Shown here: one piece after another, positions 1-8,334 of the stretch | Numbering within the stretch: the first letter of the stretch is position 1 | Layout: each line of letters starts with the position of its first letter | DNA from: Devosia sp. Root413D1 | Lineage (GTDB): Bacteria > Pseudomonadota > Alphaproteobacteria > Rhizobiales > Devosiaceae | Direction: 5' to 3' | NCBI RefSeq assembly: GCF_001425235.1 | Contig: NZ_LMEA01000012.1 | Location: forward strand, 193,752-257,751 | Length of the DNA: 64,000 nt | The notes under the pieces: generated by a model | The model's input: the letters and a program-made list of their open reading frames with translations, nothing else | Told to the model about the DNA's origin: nothing | The model's database searches: none | Program-made: the position numbers and the translations under genes

Positions 1-632
1 TAGGGCAGCTTGATGCGCCTGAGCGCGGTGAAGGGCGAAGCGCCGTCGATGCGGGCGGCTTCCATCAGGTTGCGTGGCACGCCCTGCAGCGCCGCAAGCA
101 AGATAATGACGAAGAAGCCGACATTCTTCCACACGTCGATGATGACGATCGAGAACATGGCGACGTTCTTGTCGGTGAGCCAGCCGACCGGCGGCAGCCC
201 AAGCATGCGGATGTAGTAGTTGATGGCACCGAGGTCGAACGAGAACATGAAGCGCCAGATGAAGGAGACGAAAGCCAGCGACACCAGCACCGGCAGGAAA
301 TAGGCGAGACGGAACAGATAGAGCAGCGGGCCCGGGATGTTGCGGTCGAGCAGCACGGCGAGGCCGAGACCGAGCCCGACATTGCCCACCACCGCCAAGG
401 CGATGAAGTAGAAGGTGTTGCCGAAGGTCTTCCAGAAACGCGGGTCGGTCAGCACCCAGTCGAAGTTGGCCCAGCCGACGAACTGGGTGGCGAGGGTCAG
501 CCGGTCAACTTCCAGCACCGAGAGCAGGAGCGACGCCACCATCGGGATGGCCAGGAACAGCAGGTAGATGAGGTAAGCGGGGGCGAGGAAGCCATAGGCT
601 GCCAGCGTTTCGCGTTGCCTGAGGGTTGCCAT
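1..632 (-). CDS. Sugar ABC transporter permease, MalF/UgpA type (partial, cut by the window edge)
   Basis: Reading the minus strand from an ATG at 632 gives an uninterrupted 210-residue protein that runs off the left edge. It starts MATLRQRETLAAYGFLAPAY, then has alternating hydrophobic segments typical of an inner-membrane permease (for example around residues 15-40, 75-95 and 108-130). Near the visible end is the EAA signature that contacts the ATPase (EAARIDGASPFTALRRIKLP). It lies 56 bases downstream of the sugar-binding protein gene, so it is very likely the first permease of the same importer; the second permease would lie outside the window. The substrate is unknown but is probably a glycoside or oligosaccharide because a GH116 enzyme heads the cluster. 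Family assignment is firm; substrate is inference. Confidence 0.93.
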   Translation of the reverse strand, partial: MATLRQRETLAAYGFLAPAYLIYLLFLAIPMVASLLLSVLEVDRLTLATQFVGWANFDWVLTDPRFWKTFGNTFYFIALAVVGNVGLGLGLAVLLDRNIPGPLLYLFRLAYFLPVLVSLAFVSFIWRFMFSFDLGAINYYIRMLGLPPVGWLTDKNVAMFSIVIIDVWKNVGFFVIILLAALQGVPRNLMEAARIDGASPFTALRRIKLP

Positions 633-688
633 GGTGTCCTCCGCCGGTGGCGAGAGGGGGCGCCCGAGCGGGCGCCCCGGGTCAAGCG

Positions 689-1963
689 TCAGTTGTAGGC
701 GCGCTTCATGGCCCGCGACAGTTCACTGTCGAGGCCGCTGATGGTGGTATCGAGGTCCTCGTTGCCGTTGAGGTAGGCGCCGACGTAACGCATGGTCATC
801 TCCTCGACCTGGGCAAAGTTCGGCGGCGAGGCGACCGGCTTGGCGGTGGCGGCCGAGCCGTAGAAGATCGCGGCGTTGTCGGGGAACGACAGGTACTTGT
901 CGGTGGTGGCAAGGCTGCGCCAGGACGGGATCGAACGCTCGGAATCGGCGAGCTCGGTCTGGAACTCCTTGCCGGTCATTTCCTTGACGAATTCCCAGGC
1001 GAGCTCGGGGTTCTGCGAAGCGCTGGTGACGGCGAGACCGCCAATGCCGAACACGGTGGTTTTCACCTTGTTCACCGGCATGATCTGCACCCCGACATTG
1101 GCGAGGCCGCTGGCGCGGATCTCGGGGATCGGCCAGTGGCCGGCCGAGAACATCGCCACCTGGCCAGCGACGAACTTGCTGTCGCCGACGCCGGACTCGA
1201 AGGCCGGGGCGGACTTGTCGACATTGATCAGGTCATGGAGGAACTGCAACGTCTCGCGGAAATTGTCGGTCGCGACGGCCGACTGCTTCCAGTCGGCATC
1301 GAGCACGCTCGCCTCGTTGGTGAGGAACCAGGGCGTCAGACCGAAATTGAAGCCCGGCACGAAATAGCCGTACTGGGTGACGTTGCCATTGGCGTCGGCG
1401 ATGGTCAGTTGCTTTGCCGTCTCGCGGAAATCGGCCCAGGTCCAGTCGTCGGCCGGATAGGCGACACCGGCCTTATCGAACATGTCCTTGTTGTAGTAGA
1501 CGACGATGTTGTTCCACTCGGTGGGAAAGAAGTTCAACTGCCCGGTGGAGCGGGTGCGCATCCCGTCGAGCAGGTTGGGGTCGAGCTCGTCGAGCACCGC
1601 CTTGGCGGTCGGATCGGCATCGATGAGCGGCCCCAGGTCGCGCAGCAGGCCGCGATTGGCGGTCTCGGCAAACCCCTCGATGGCCGAGAACATGATGTCG
1701 GGCGCCGCGCCGGTCGCCACCTGGTTGATGAACGAGGTGTTGTACTCGCCCCAGGATGGCTGCGGCACAAACTGCGGTTCGATGGTGACGTTGGGGTATC
1801 TCAGCTTGAAGCGGGCGATCGCCTTGTCGGTCGAGTCGATCATCTGCTGGTTGACCGGCTGGAAGATCGTCAGCTTGGCGGTGATATCGGCCGCCGGCTG
1901 GGCGAGCACGGGCGATGCGGCCATGGCAAGCGCCATGACGCTGAGGGTCAATCGGGTGCGCAT
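689..1963 (-). CDS. Sugar ABC transporter substrate-binding protein
   Basis: The 424-residue product begins with a Sec signal peptide (MRTRLTLSVMALAMAASPVLAQ, cleavage expected after AQ) and has the length and layout of family 1 extracellular solute-binding proteins (MalE/UgpB-like). Features include the early YPNVTIEPQFV region, an aromatic-rich centre (NFFPTEWNNIVVYYNKDMF) and a FGIGGLAVTSASQNPELAWEF segment typical of sugar binders. It sits between the GH116 gene (27-base gap upstream) and a permease gene on the same strand, so it should deliver the sugar to that permease in the periplasm. The ligand cannot be read from sequence. A binding protein of the same family is encoded at 61253-62575, but the two are clearly diverged. 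Confidence 0.92.
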   Translation of the reverse strand: MRTRLTLSVMALAMAASPVLAQPAADITAKLTIFQPVNQQMIDSTDKAIARFKLRYPNVTIEPQFVPQPSWGEYNTSFINQVATGAAPDIMFSAIEGFAETANRGLLRDLGPLIDADPTAKAVLDELDPNLLDGMRTRSTGQLNFFPTEWNNIVVYYNKDMFDKAGVAYPADDWTWADFRETAKQLTIADANGNVTQYGYFVPGFNFGLTPWFLTNEASVLDADWKQSAVATDNFRETLQFLHDLINVDKSAPAFESGVGDSKFVAGQVAMFSAGHWPIPEIRASGLANVGVQIMPVNKVKTTVFGIGGLAVTSASQNPELAWEFVKEMTGKEFQTELADSERSIPSWRSLATTDKYLSFPDNAAIFYGSAATAKPVASPPNFAQVEEMTMRYVGAYLNGNEDLDTTISGLDSELSRAMKRAYN

Positions 1964-1990
1964 AGGGTCCTCCCTGTTGGCGCTAAGCTT

Positions 1991-4651
1991 TTATTGGGCG
2001 ATGTCCGGTTGGTTGCTGACGGCGATCCCCGCATGGCGGAGCATCAGGCCCATGCCGGGGTTGAAGATCGAGCGGCCGTCGCGCCGCTCGGGTTTGCCAC
2101 CGAAGTGATCGGTGGCTTCGGCCTTGAAGGTTTGGCCGCAGATGGAGATTTCGGCGACTTCGAGCGTGCCCCCGATGACGGTGAGGCGCGCCTCGCCATC
2201 ATCGATGGCGACGCTCCCCCAGGCGGTGCCGGTCGACCACAATGAACGGAAGCGGCCCTCGCTCACCAGCTTGGGCGCGAAGGCGATGCGGCCCTCGCTG
2301 AGATCGAAGCCGAAGCCGGAGAGCACCAGCACCGCGGCGTAGCTCGCCATTGAGCGGGCATAGTTCGAACCGCACTCGATCTCGTTGAAGGGGTTGCGGT
2401 TGTGGCCGCGATAGCGGTCGCGCACCGCGGAGAACACTTCGATGGCCTTGTCCAGCTCGCCGATCATCATCAGCTGGCAGCCGAAGGCATATTCGAAGCC
2501 GTGCATCGATTCCTGGCTGTAGGGCACCGGGATAGCCGGGCGCAACGCGCCCTCGGGCCAGGCGCACATCAGCGTGCCGGCCTCGTTCTCAAGCCCGAAG
2601 ACGCGGCAGGGGTTGGCCTCGTCGCCGAGCCGGCGCTTGAAGTTGTGCTGGTAGATGGCACGCACTGCCGAGGCAAACTGCTCGGGCTCGAACACGTCGC
2701 CCAGCCCGTAGAGCCCGGCATGCCACTGGGCCAGCACCTGGTCGATCTCGCAGCCTTCTCCGACCTGGTACTTCACCTGGCCGTGCTCGTCGGACCAGTA
2801 AAGATCGTAGATCGAGCCGCGCACGTAATTGGATTGACCGAGCTTGGATTCGAAGCGCGCCAGTTGCTGCTTGTCCTCGAGGTCGACCTGCTGGATGAAG
2901 TAACTGCCGTTGAACAGGTTGTCGTGCGTCCACTTCCGGCCGCGGGCGTAGATCTCGGCGAACTCGGCTGCCGTGTCGGCCTCGCCGACCGCCTCGGCCA
3001 TCTTCGAGCCGGCGAGCAGTGCGCCGAGGTAGAAACCGTTGAGCCATGAGCTCGGCCCGAACAGCTCCATATCGAGCGTGTGGTGCTGGCGGCCGGTGAG
3101 CACACCGGATTTCTCCGGGTCCCATTTGTCGTAATTGTCGGGGTGCCAGGCGTAGCCGATGGCTGCCTTCACCTCGGGCCAGATCGAGCGCAGCCAGGCG
3201 AGGTCGCCGGTGAGCTTCCAGTCGCGATAGGCCTTCAGCACATTGCCGAACTGGCCATCGACGCAGGGCCGGTCGTTCGAGGTGCCGATGCCGAGCGGCA
3301 ATGCCAGCCGGAACGCCATGCCGCCCGATGGTACCTGGTTGTTGAAGAAATCGGCCTCGCGCATCGAGCGTTCGAGGTCGGGAAACAGGAAGGGCAGCAC
3401 CTGCTGGTAGTTCCAGACGTGGGTACAGCTGCCCTCGCACGAGCCGGCATCGGGGTGGCAGCCCTCCCAGCCGTAGAAGGTGCCATCCTCGAGCCGCAGC
3501 ACGGTGGCGGTCTTGACGATCGAGAGGTTGGCCGACACCGCGTCGAGCACCGGATCGGGCAGCGTCGAGGCGAGCAACTCGGCCTGCAGGCGCTTGGTCT
3601 GGCTCGCCAGGCGATCCCAGCCGGCGAAGGCCTCGGCGGCGACGGCGTCGGCGCTCGGCCACTGCGTGGCGTAATAGTTGCGCCAGACGCTGGGGATATC
3701 CTTGGGCTCGCCGATCAGGGCGTTCTGCGACACCCAGTACTTGCTGGCGTTCGGCACGTACCAGGCGATGGCGACGCGCAGTGTGCGGCTCTCGCCGGCG
3801 GGGATGGTGACGTGCGAGGCGAGCGTCGAGTGCTCGGCCACCGCGCGGCTACCCGACATGCGGTGCGTCGCGGCATCGTCGTAGTAGCGGTCCTTCAGCT
3901 TGCCGGGCCGGTTGATGTCCTGCCAGTAGACCTCGAGCGCGTCGAACCAGCTGCCGCGGAAGAAGTGGCGCTGATAGCTGGTCTCGGCGCTGTCGGTGGA
4001 GATGCTGAGCTCGCTGTAATGGATCGACTTGCGGTCGGAAGCCGAGCGCCCGGTCAGCGCGGTGCGGCCATCCGGCGCGCTGGCGGTGACACCAGCCTGG
4101 TCCTTGAACTCGAAGCCGAGGCAACCGAACAGCGTGTAGTCGATCGCCTCTGCGGTGGTGTTGCTCAAGGTGAACTCGAACATCGCCACGGGCAGCGAGG
4201 AGAGCCGGCTCTCCATCGGCAGGTAGGGGCTGAAGGCCTCGAGCTTCACCGTGCCCGGGAAGCGCTTATCGGCGAAATCGAGGGTCGCCACCGGATAGGG
4301 ACCAGAGAGCGTCGCCGCCTCGAAGCTCGGGAACCCCGCCATGTGCTCGCGACGCACGCCGAAGCCGAACGAGTTGAAGTGCTTGCCGAGGTAATCGCCG
4401 GTGAGCGAGCCCTGAAACGGGCCGTGCAGCACCCGGGTATCGAGCACCTTGCCGTCGCGCTCGGCCTTGACGGCGAAGTGCGAGAAGCCGTTGACGCTGC
4501 CCTTGCTGGGACGGTTGTAGATTTCCCAGTCGCGCAGGCGCCCATCGCCGCCGATGCCGATGGAGCCGGCGCCGATGCCGCCGAGCGGAAACACGACGTT
4601 GCGGGCGTTTTCGCCGGCGTAACGGAAATAGGCTGCACGATCCATGTGCAC
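1991..4651 (-). CDS. GH116 family glycosidase (bacterial beta-glucosidase/glucosylceramidase-like)
   Basis: The 886-residue protein resembles GH116 enzymes: an N-terminal beta-sandwich domain opening with FPLGGIGAGSIGIGGDGRLR (residues 21-40) and a C-terminal (alpha/alpha)6 domain from about residue 350. Candidate catalytic segments are WEGCHPDAGSCEGSCTHVWN (residues 395-414; E396 is a plausible nucleophile) and HHTLDMELFGPSSW (residues 523-536; D527 is a plausible acid/base). These residue roles come from comparison with known GH116 enzymes and were not aligned formally. No signal peptide is visible, so it should act in the cytoplasm on imported beta-glucosides or beta-xylosides. It is the first gene of a minus-strand cluster with the sugar importer. 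The start could be ATG 4651 or ATG 4645 (MHMDRAAYF); both give the same domain. Confidence 0.88.
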   Translation of the reverse strand: MHMDRAAYFRYAGENARNVVFPLGGIGAGSIGIGGDGRLRDWEIYNRPSKGSVNGFSHFAVKAERDGKVLDTRVLHGPFQGSLTGDYLGKHFNSFGFGVRREHMAGFPSFEAATLSGPYPVATLDFADKRFPGTVKLEAFSPYLPMESRLSSLPVAMFEFTLSNTTAEAIDYTLFGCLGFEFKDQAGVTASAPDGRTALTGRSASDRKSIHYSELSISTDSAETSYQRHFFRGSWFDALEVYWQDINRPGKLKDRYYDDAATHRMSGSRAVAEHSTLASHVTIPAGESRTLRVAIAWYVPNASKYWVSQNALIGEPKDIPSVWRNYYATQWPSADAVAAEAFAGWDRLASQTKRLQAELLASTLPDPVLDAVSANLSIVKTATVLRLEDGTFYGWEGCHPDAGSCEGSCTHVWNYQQVLPFLFPDLERSMREADFFNNQVPSGGMAFRLALPLGIGTSNDRPCVDGQFGNVLKAYRDWKLTGDLAWLRSIWPEVKAAIGYAWHPDNYDKWDPEKSGVLTGRQHHTLDMELFGPSSWLNGFYLGALLAGSKMAEAVGEADTAAEFAEIYARGRKWTHDNLFNGSYFIQQVDLEDKQQLARFESKLGQSNYVRGSIYDLYWSDEHGQVKYQVGEGCEIDQVLAQWHAGLYGLGDVFEPEQFASAVRAIYQHNFKRRLGDEANPCRVFGLENEAGTLMCAWPEGALRPAIPVPYSQESMHGFEYAFGCQLMMIGELDKAIEVFSAVRDRYRGHNRNPFNEIECGSNYARSMASYAAVLVLSGFGFDLSEGRIAFAPKLVSEGRFRSLWSTGTAWGSVAIDDGEARLTVIGGTLEVAEISICGQTFKAEATDHFGGKPERRDGRSIFNPGMGLMLRHAGIAVSNQPDIAQ

Positions 4652-4760
4652 ATCGCTCCAAGAGGCAGGACACGGAGGGTGGTTCCCCCGTCATTTCCTG
4701 CCTAATAGCGCGATCTCACGCGGCGCGCGTTCAATCCTGTCGCGAGGACATTTGTGCACA
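4645..4760. promoter_or_regulatory. Two copies of the palindrome TGTGCACA upstream of the GH116 gene
   Basis: The perfect 8-base palindrome TGTGCACA occurs at 4645-4652, over the GH116 start codons (extended to ATGTGCACAT at 4644-4653), and again at 4753-4760. Centre-to-centre distance is 108 bases. A pair of palindromes at a sugar operon promoter would suit a LacI- or GntR-type repressor, but no cognate regulator is adjacent and the motif is short. This is a candidate only. Apart from this I see nothing in the 257-base gap between the GH116 and coaBC genes. Confidence 0.3.
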
Positions 4761-4908
4761 TGGACGAACGCGCAGCGCTAGAAGCCCGGCGCTACGACAC
4801 GGCCCAGTCCAGCGAGCAGTGAATAGCTCGCTCGCCCTTTGGTGGGTATGAGGGCGCCGGCAGATCGTGTAGAGGGCTAGCCGTCTCATGATGCGGTGGT
4901 AGCTCAGC

Positions 4909-6132
4909 ATGAAACTGCAAAATCGGCGGGTGCTGCTGATCATCGGCGGCGGGATCGCTGCCTACAAAGTGCTGGAGCTGATCCGGCGGCTGCGTGACGA
5001 AGGCGCCAAGGTGCGCTGCGTGATGACGGCGGCGGCGGCCGAGTTCGTGACGCCGCTTTCGGTGGCGACCCTCAGCGCCGACCGGGTGTTCACCAACCTG
5101 TTCGATCGCAATGACGAGCACGATGTCGGCCATATCCGGCTGTCGCGCGAAGCCGACCTGCTCGTGGTGGCGCCGGCGACGGCGGACCTGATGGCGAAAG
5201 TCGCGACCGGGGCGGCGAACGACCTCGCCAGCGCCGTGCTGCTCGCCTCCGACAAGCCGGTGCTGATGGCGCCGGCGATGAACCCACTGATGTGGTCGGC
5301 GGCGCCGACCCGGCGTAACCACGCGACATTGCTGGCCGACGGCGTCCAATTCGTCGGGCCGAAATCTGGCGCGATGGCAGAAGCGGGCGAGGCCGGCGAA
5401 GGCCGGATGGCCGAGCCGGCGGAGATTCTCGCGGCCATTGTCGAGCAGCTGGCGCCGGCGCGGCCATTGTCGGGCAAGACATTCATCGTCACCTCGGGGC
5501 CGACCCACGAGCCGATCGATCCGGTGCGCTACATCGCTAACCGGTCGTCGGGGAAGCAGGGGCATGCCATCGCCGCGGCGCTGGCGAAGCTCGGGGCCGA
5601 GGTGCGGCTGATCAGCGGGCCGGTGACGATCCCTGATCCCGCTGGCGTCGCCACCACGCATGTCGAGACGGCGCGTGAGATGCTGGCCGCCGTAGAAAGC
5701 GCCCTGCCCGCCGACGGTGCGGTGTTCGTCGCCGCGGTGGCGGACTGGCGGGTCGACAGCGTCGCCTCCGACAAGATCAAGAAGCAGCCTGGGACAAGCG
5801 CTGTGCCCAGCCTCAGCATGGTCGAGAACCCCGATATCCTCGCGACAGTCGGACACCATGCCCAGCGCCCCAGGATCGTCGTCGGTTTCGCCGCCGAAAC
5901 GCGCGATGTGGTGGCGAATGGCGAGGCCAAGCTCAGGCGCAAGGGCGCCGACCTGATCGTCGCCAACGACGTCTCGGCCGAAGGTGGCGCCATGGGTGGC
6001 GACCGCAACAAGGTGACGCTCTTGAGCGCCGCGGGCGCCGAGGCGTGGCCCGAGCTGGACAAGCTTGAAGTGGCGGAGCGACTGGCAAAGGTGATCGCCG
6101 CGCGGCTCAATGGCGGGCCGACGCGCGCATGA
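4909..6132 (+). CDS. coaBC: Bifunctional phosphopantothenoylcysteine decarboxylase / phosphopantothenate-cysteine ligase
   Basis: This 407-residue protein performs two steps of coenzyme A synthesis: ligation of cysteine to 4'-phosphopantothenate and FMN-dependent decarboxylation to 4'-phosphopantetheine. The N-terminal CoaC half (residues 1-190) shows the flavoprotein start LLIIGGGIAAYKVLELIRRL, the APATADL segment and the APAMNPLMW substrate-recognition clamp. The C-terminal CoaB half (from about residue 195) shows TSGPTHEPIDPVRYIANRSS and the DKIKK motif with the conserved lysine. Length is normal for Dfp/CoaBC. It overlaps the next gene (coaA) by four bases (ATGA), so the two are probably translationally coupled and form a CoA operon. 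Confidence 0.97.
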   Translation: MKLQNRRVLLIIGGGIAAYKVLELIRRLRDEGAKVRCVMTAAAAEFVTPLSVATLSADRVFTNLFDRNDEHDVGHIRLSREADLLVVAPATADLMAKVATGAANDLASAVLLASDKPVLMAPAMNPLMWSAAPTRRNHATLLADGVQFVGPKSGAMAEAGEAGEGRMAEPAEILAAIVEQLAPARPLSGKTFIVTSGPTHEPIDPVRYIANRSSGKQGHAIAAALAKLGAEVRLISGPVTIPDPAGVATTHVETAREMLAAVESALPADGAVFVAAVADWRVDSVASDKIKKQPGTSAVPSLSMVENPDILATVGHHAQRPRIVVGFAAETRDVVANGEAKLRRKGADLIVANDVSAEGGAMGGDRNKVTLLSAAGAEAWPELDKLEVAERLAKVIAARLNGGPTRA

Positions 6133-7076
6133 CGCTGCCGGCTGAACTCTCCCCCTACCACCACTTCAGCAAGGCGGAATGGGTGGCGCTGCGCGCCGAC
6201 GAGCCGATGACGCTGAGCGCCGACGACGTGATGCGGCTGCGGGCCCTGTCGGACCCGATCTCGCTTCAAGAGGCCGAGCAGGTCTACCTGCCGCTGGCGC
6301 GCCTCCTCTCGCTCTATGTCGAGGCGATCCAGGGGCTGCATCGGGTGTCGCAGCGCTTCCTCAATACCGGTGCACCGAAGGTGCCGTTCATCATCGGCGT
6401 CGCGGGGTCCGTGGCGGTGGGCAAATCCACCACGGCCCGTATCCTGAGGGCACTGCTGCAGCGCTGGCCGTCGAGCCCGAAGGTCGATCTCGTCACCACT
6501 GACGGGTTCCTCCACCCTAACGCCACGCTGATCGAGCGCGGGTTGATGCGGCGCAAGGGTTTTCCGGAGAGTTTTGACCGGGCGCGGCTGGTGGCGTTCC
6601 TGGCGGCGGTGAAATCGGGGACACCGGCGCTCGAAGTGCCGATCTACTCCCACCTCGTCTATGACGTGGTGCCAGGCGAGCACCTGATCGTCGACCAGCC
6701 CGACATTCTGATCGTCGAGGGGCTCAACATCCTGCAGCCGGGGGCGCCGGGCAAGGCCGGCGCGCCGATCCTCTATGCCTCGGACTTCATCGACTTCTCG
6801 ATCTATATCGATGCCGACCCCGAGGATCTCGAAGCCTGGTATCTCGAGCGCTTCTTCCGGCTGAGGGAGACGGCGTTCCGTAACCCCGACTCGTTCTTCA
6901 AGCGCTATGCCGACATGAGCAAGGACGAGGCGGGGAAGTTCGGCCTCGACAACTGGCGCTCGATCAACCTGCCCAACCTGATGGACAATATCGCGCCGAC
7001 GCGGACGCGGGCCGACCTGATCCTCAAGAAGGGCAGCGACCACCTGGTCGCCGATGTGCTGCTGCGCATGGTGTAG
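6129..7076 (+). CDS. coaA: Type I pantothenate kinase
   Basis: The 315-residue product is a prokaryotic type I pantothenate kinase, which phosphorylates pantothenate with ATP in the first committed step of CoA synthesis. The P-loop is GVAGSVAVGKSTTAR near residue 95, followed by VTTDGFLHPN and the FPESFD segment (MRRKGFPESFDRARLVAFL), all characteristic of CoaA. LIVEGLNILQPG and the C-terminal arginine-rich end of the phosphoribulokinase/uridine kinase fold are also present. Length matches E. coli CoaA (316 residues). The start codon overlaps the coaBC stop (ATGA at 6129-6132). Confidence 0.97.
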   Translation: MTLPAELSPYHHFSKAEWVALRADEPMTLSADDVMRLRALSDPISLQEAEQVYLPLARLLSLYVEAIQGLHRVSQRFLNTGAPKVPFIIGVAGSVAVGKSTTARILRALLQRWPSSPKVDLVTTDGFLHPNATLIERGLMRRKGFPESFDRARLVAFLAAVKSGTPALEVPIYSHLVYDVVPGEHLIVDQPDILIVEGLNILQPGAPGKAGAPILYASDFIDFSIYIDADPEDLEAWYLERFFRLRETAFRNPDSFFKRYADMSKDEAGKFGLDNWRSINLPNLMDNIAPTRTRADLILKKGSDHLVADVLLRMV

Positions 7077-7141
7077 AATGGCCCTTCATGGCGCGCCCGC
7101 AACGGGTTAGGCTCCGCTGCCTATTCATGCGGGGATGAACC

Positions 7142-7585
7142 ATGGCCAGCCTGCTGACGCTCACCTATTCATCGCCAACGCTCGATGTCGCCAAGGGCGA
7201 GGAGCTGGTCACGCAGGGTACGCCCGGGCGCGATCTCTATGTGCTGGAGAGCGGCAAGTTCGTGGTCGAGCGGAACGGGGTGGCGATCGCGACGATCGAG
7301 CATTCCGACGCAATGATCGGCGAGATGTCAGTGCTGCTCGGCCGGCCGCACAGCGCCACCGTCCGGGCCGAGCGGGACAGCAAGGTGCGGGTGGTGCGCG
7401 ACGCCATGCGCATCCTCGAAAAGCACCCGGAGCTGGCGCTCAGGATCGCCCAGTTGCAGAGCCAGCGGCTCGACGCCACCTCGGCGCTGCTGGTGGAGCT
7501 CAACCACGAGCATGTCGATAAGCCGGCCGAGCGGAACCTGATCGGGCGGATCTTCTCGACGCTGATGACGCCGGGGCAGCATTAG
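7142..7585 (+). CDS. Small cyclic-nucleotide-binding-domain protein
   Basis: The 147-residue protein is essentially a single cNMP-binding (CAP-like) beta-barrel domain: GEELVTQGTPGRDLYVLESG starts the barrel, and GEMSVLLGRPHSATVRA near residues 60-77 is the phosphate-binding cassette with its conserved Glu. A helical tail follows (residues 100-147) but there is no helix-turn-helix or catalytic domain. It may therefore act as a stand-alone sensor or regulatory subunit; partner and ligand are unknown. The cassette is a variant of the usual cAMP-binding pattern, so binding of a cyclic nucleotide is probable rather than certain. It lies 65 bases after coaA, with a GGGGA stretch just upstream of the ATG. 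Confidence 0.8.
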   Translation: MASLLTLTYSSPTLDVAKGEELVTQGTPGRDLYVLESGKFVVERNGVAIATIEHSDAMIGEMSVLLGRPHSATVRAERDSKVRVVRDAMRILEKHPELALRIAQLQSQRLDATSALLVELNHEHVDKPAERNLIGRIFSTLMTPGQH

Positions 7586-7600
7586 ATATTTGGTACGGTG

Positions 7601-7731
7601 CTTCAGCTGTCGCCTCCCTCCCCCCGCGGCGCTACGCGTCCGCTAGGAGGGGAGGGATTGAGGGAGGGGTGGTCCGGTGATCACCGATGGCCCCCACCCC
7701 CAACCCCTCCCCTCAAGGGGGAGCCAGGTCA
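7601..7731. repeat. C/G-rich intergenic repeat (family 2, copy 1, degenerate)
   Basis: Between two convergent genes lies a run of C-rich and G-rich blocks (CCTCCCTCCCCCC from 7613, GGAGGGGAGGG around 7648, CCCCTCCCCTCAAGGGGGAG from about 7705). They can fold into strong hairpins and resemble the better-preserved copies at 10262, 19846, 45701 and 48541. No reading frame of interest. It may act as a transcription barrier between the convergent genes. Confidence 0.6.
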
Positions 7732-8334
7732 GATCGCCACCAAGCCTTCGCGCAGGATGATCGACACCGCATCGGCGCGGTTGCGGGCGCCGAGCTTTTC
7801 GAGGATCGCGGTGACGTGGAACTTGGCCGTGTGCACCGAAATATCGAGGGCGCGGGCGATCACCTTGTTGGAGGCCCCATCGACCAGCAATTCGGCGACC
7901 TGGCGTTCGCGCTGGCTGAGCCGCGGCAGGAGTGAGGCGGGCAGCCGCTCGTTGCTGGCGCGCTCGACCGTCTCGCGCTCCAGCGCATAGCCGGCGCCGA
8001 TCAGCAGGGCGGCGGCGAGGATCAGGCCGGGATCGAGGCTGTCGATGGCGTTGCGGCGCGCTTCGTCGGCGCCGACGCGCAGCACGCGGTGCGCACCGGT
8101 GACGCCGCCCAGCGCAGCCGGGCGATCGGTAATGGTGACCGCCGCCTCTTCGGCGTCGGCCTCGTAAAGGTCATGACGGCCGGCGATCAGAGTACGGAGT
8201 ACCTGTTCGAGGGCCGGGTCGGTGAGATCGAAGGCGACGCCGAGGACCAGCCCGCCGAGGACGGACTGCCCAACCGAAGCTTCAGCTCCGCGGACGTTCG
8301 CCGATAGTGATCTCGAGTTCCAATGCACTGCCAC
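7729..8334 (-). CDS. LuxR-family transcriptional regulator with a degenerate N-terminal domain
   Basis: The 201-residue product ends with a clear LuxR/GerE helix-turn-helix (LSQRERQVAELLVDGASNKV, then ARALDISVHTAKFHVTAILEKLGARNR split over residues 139-190). The N-terminal 120 residues look like a decayed receiver-type domain (VLGVAFDLTDPALEQVLRTL); I cannot identify a phosphoacceptor with confidence. The proposed GTG start at 8334 lies inside the end of the upstream gene (53-base overlap in another frame) and has a GGGAG sequence nine bases upstream, so it is probably co-translated with the protease-like gene. The context suggests it reports on, or controls, the adjacent HtrA-type proteins. 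Confidence 0.82.
   Translation of the reverse strand: MAVHWNSRSLSANVRGAEASVGQSVLGGLVLGVAFDLTDPALEQVLRTLIAGRHDLYEADAEEAAVTITDRPAALGGVTGAHRVLRVGADEARRNAIDSLDPGLILAAALLIGAGYALERETVERASNERLPASLLPRLSQRERQVAELLVDGASNKVIARALDISVHTAKFHVTAILEKLGARNRADAVSIILREGLVAI

Noticed and set aside
626-4705. Long plus-strand frames opposite the binding protein and GH116 genes (539 and 541 codons).
   Set aside because: They are antisense to clear genes, have no recognisable domains and arise from the high GC content, which removes stop codons in the opposite frames.
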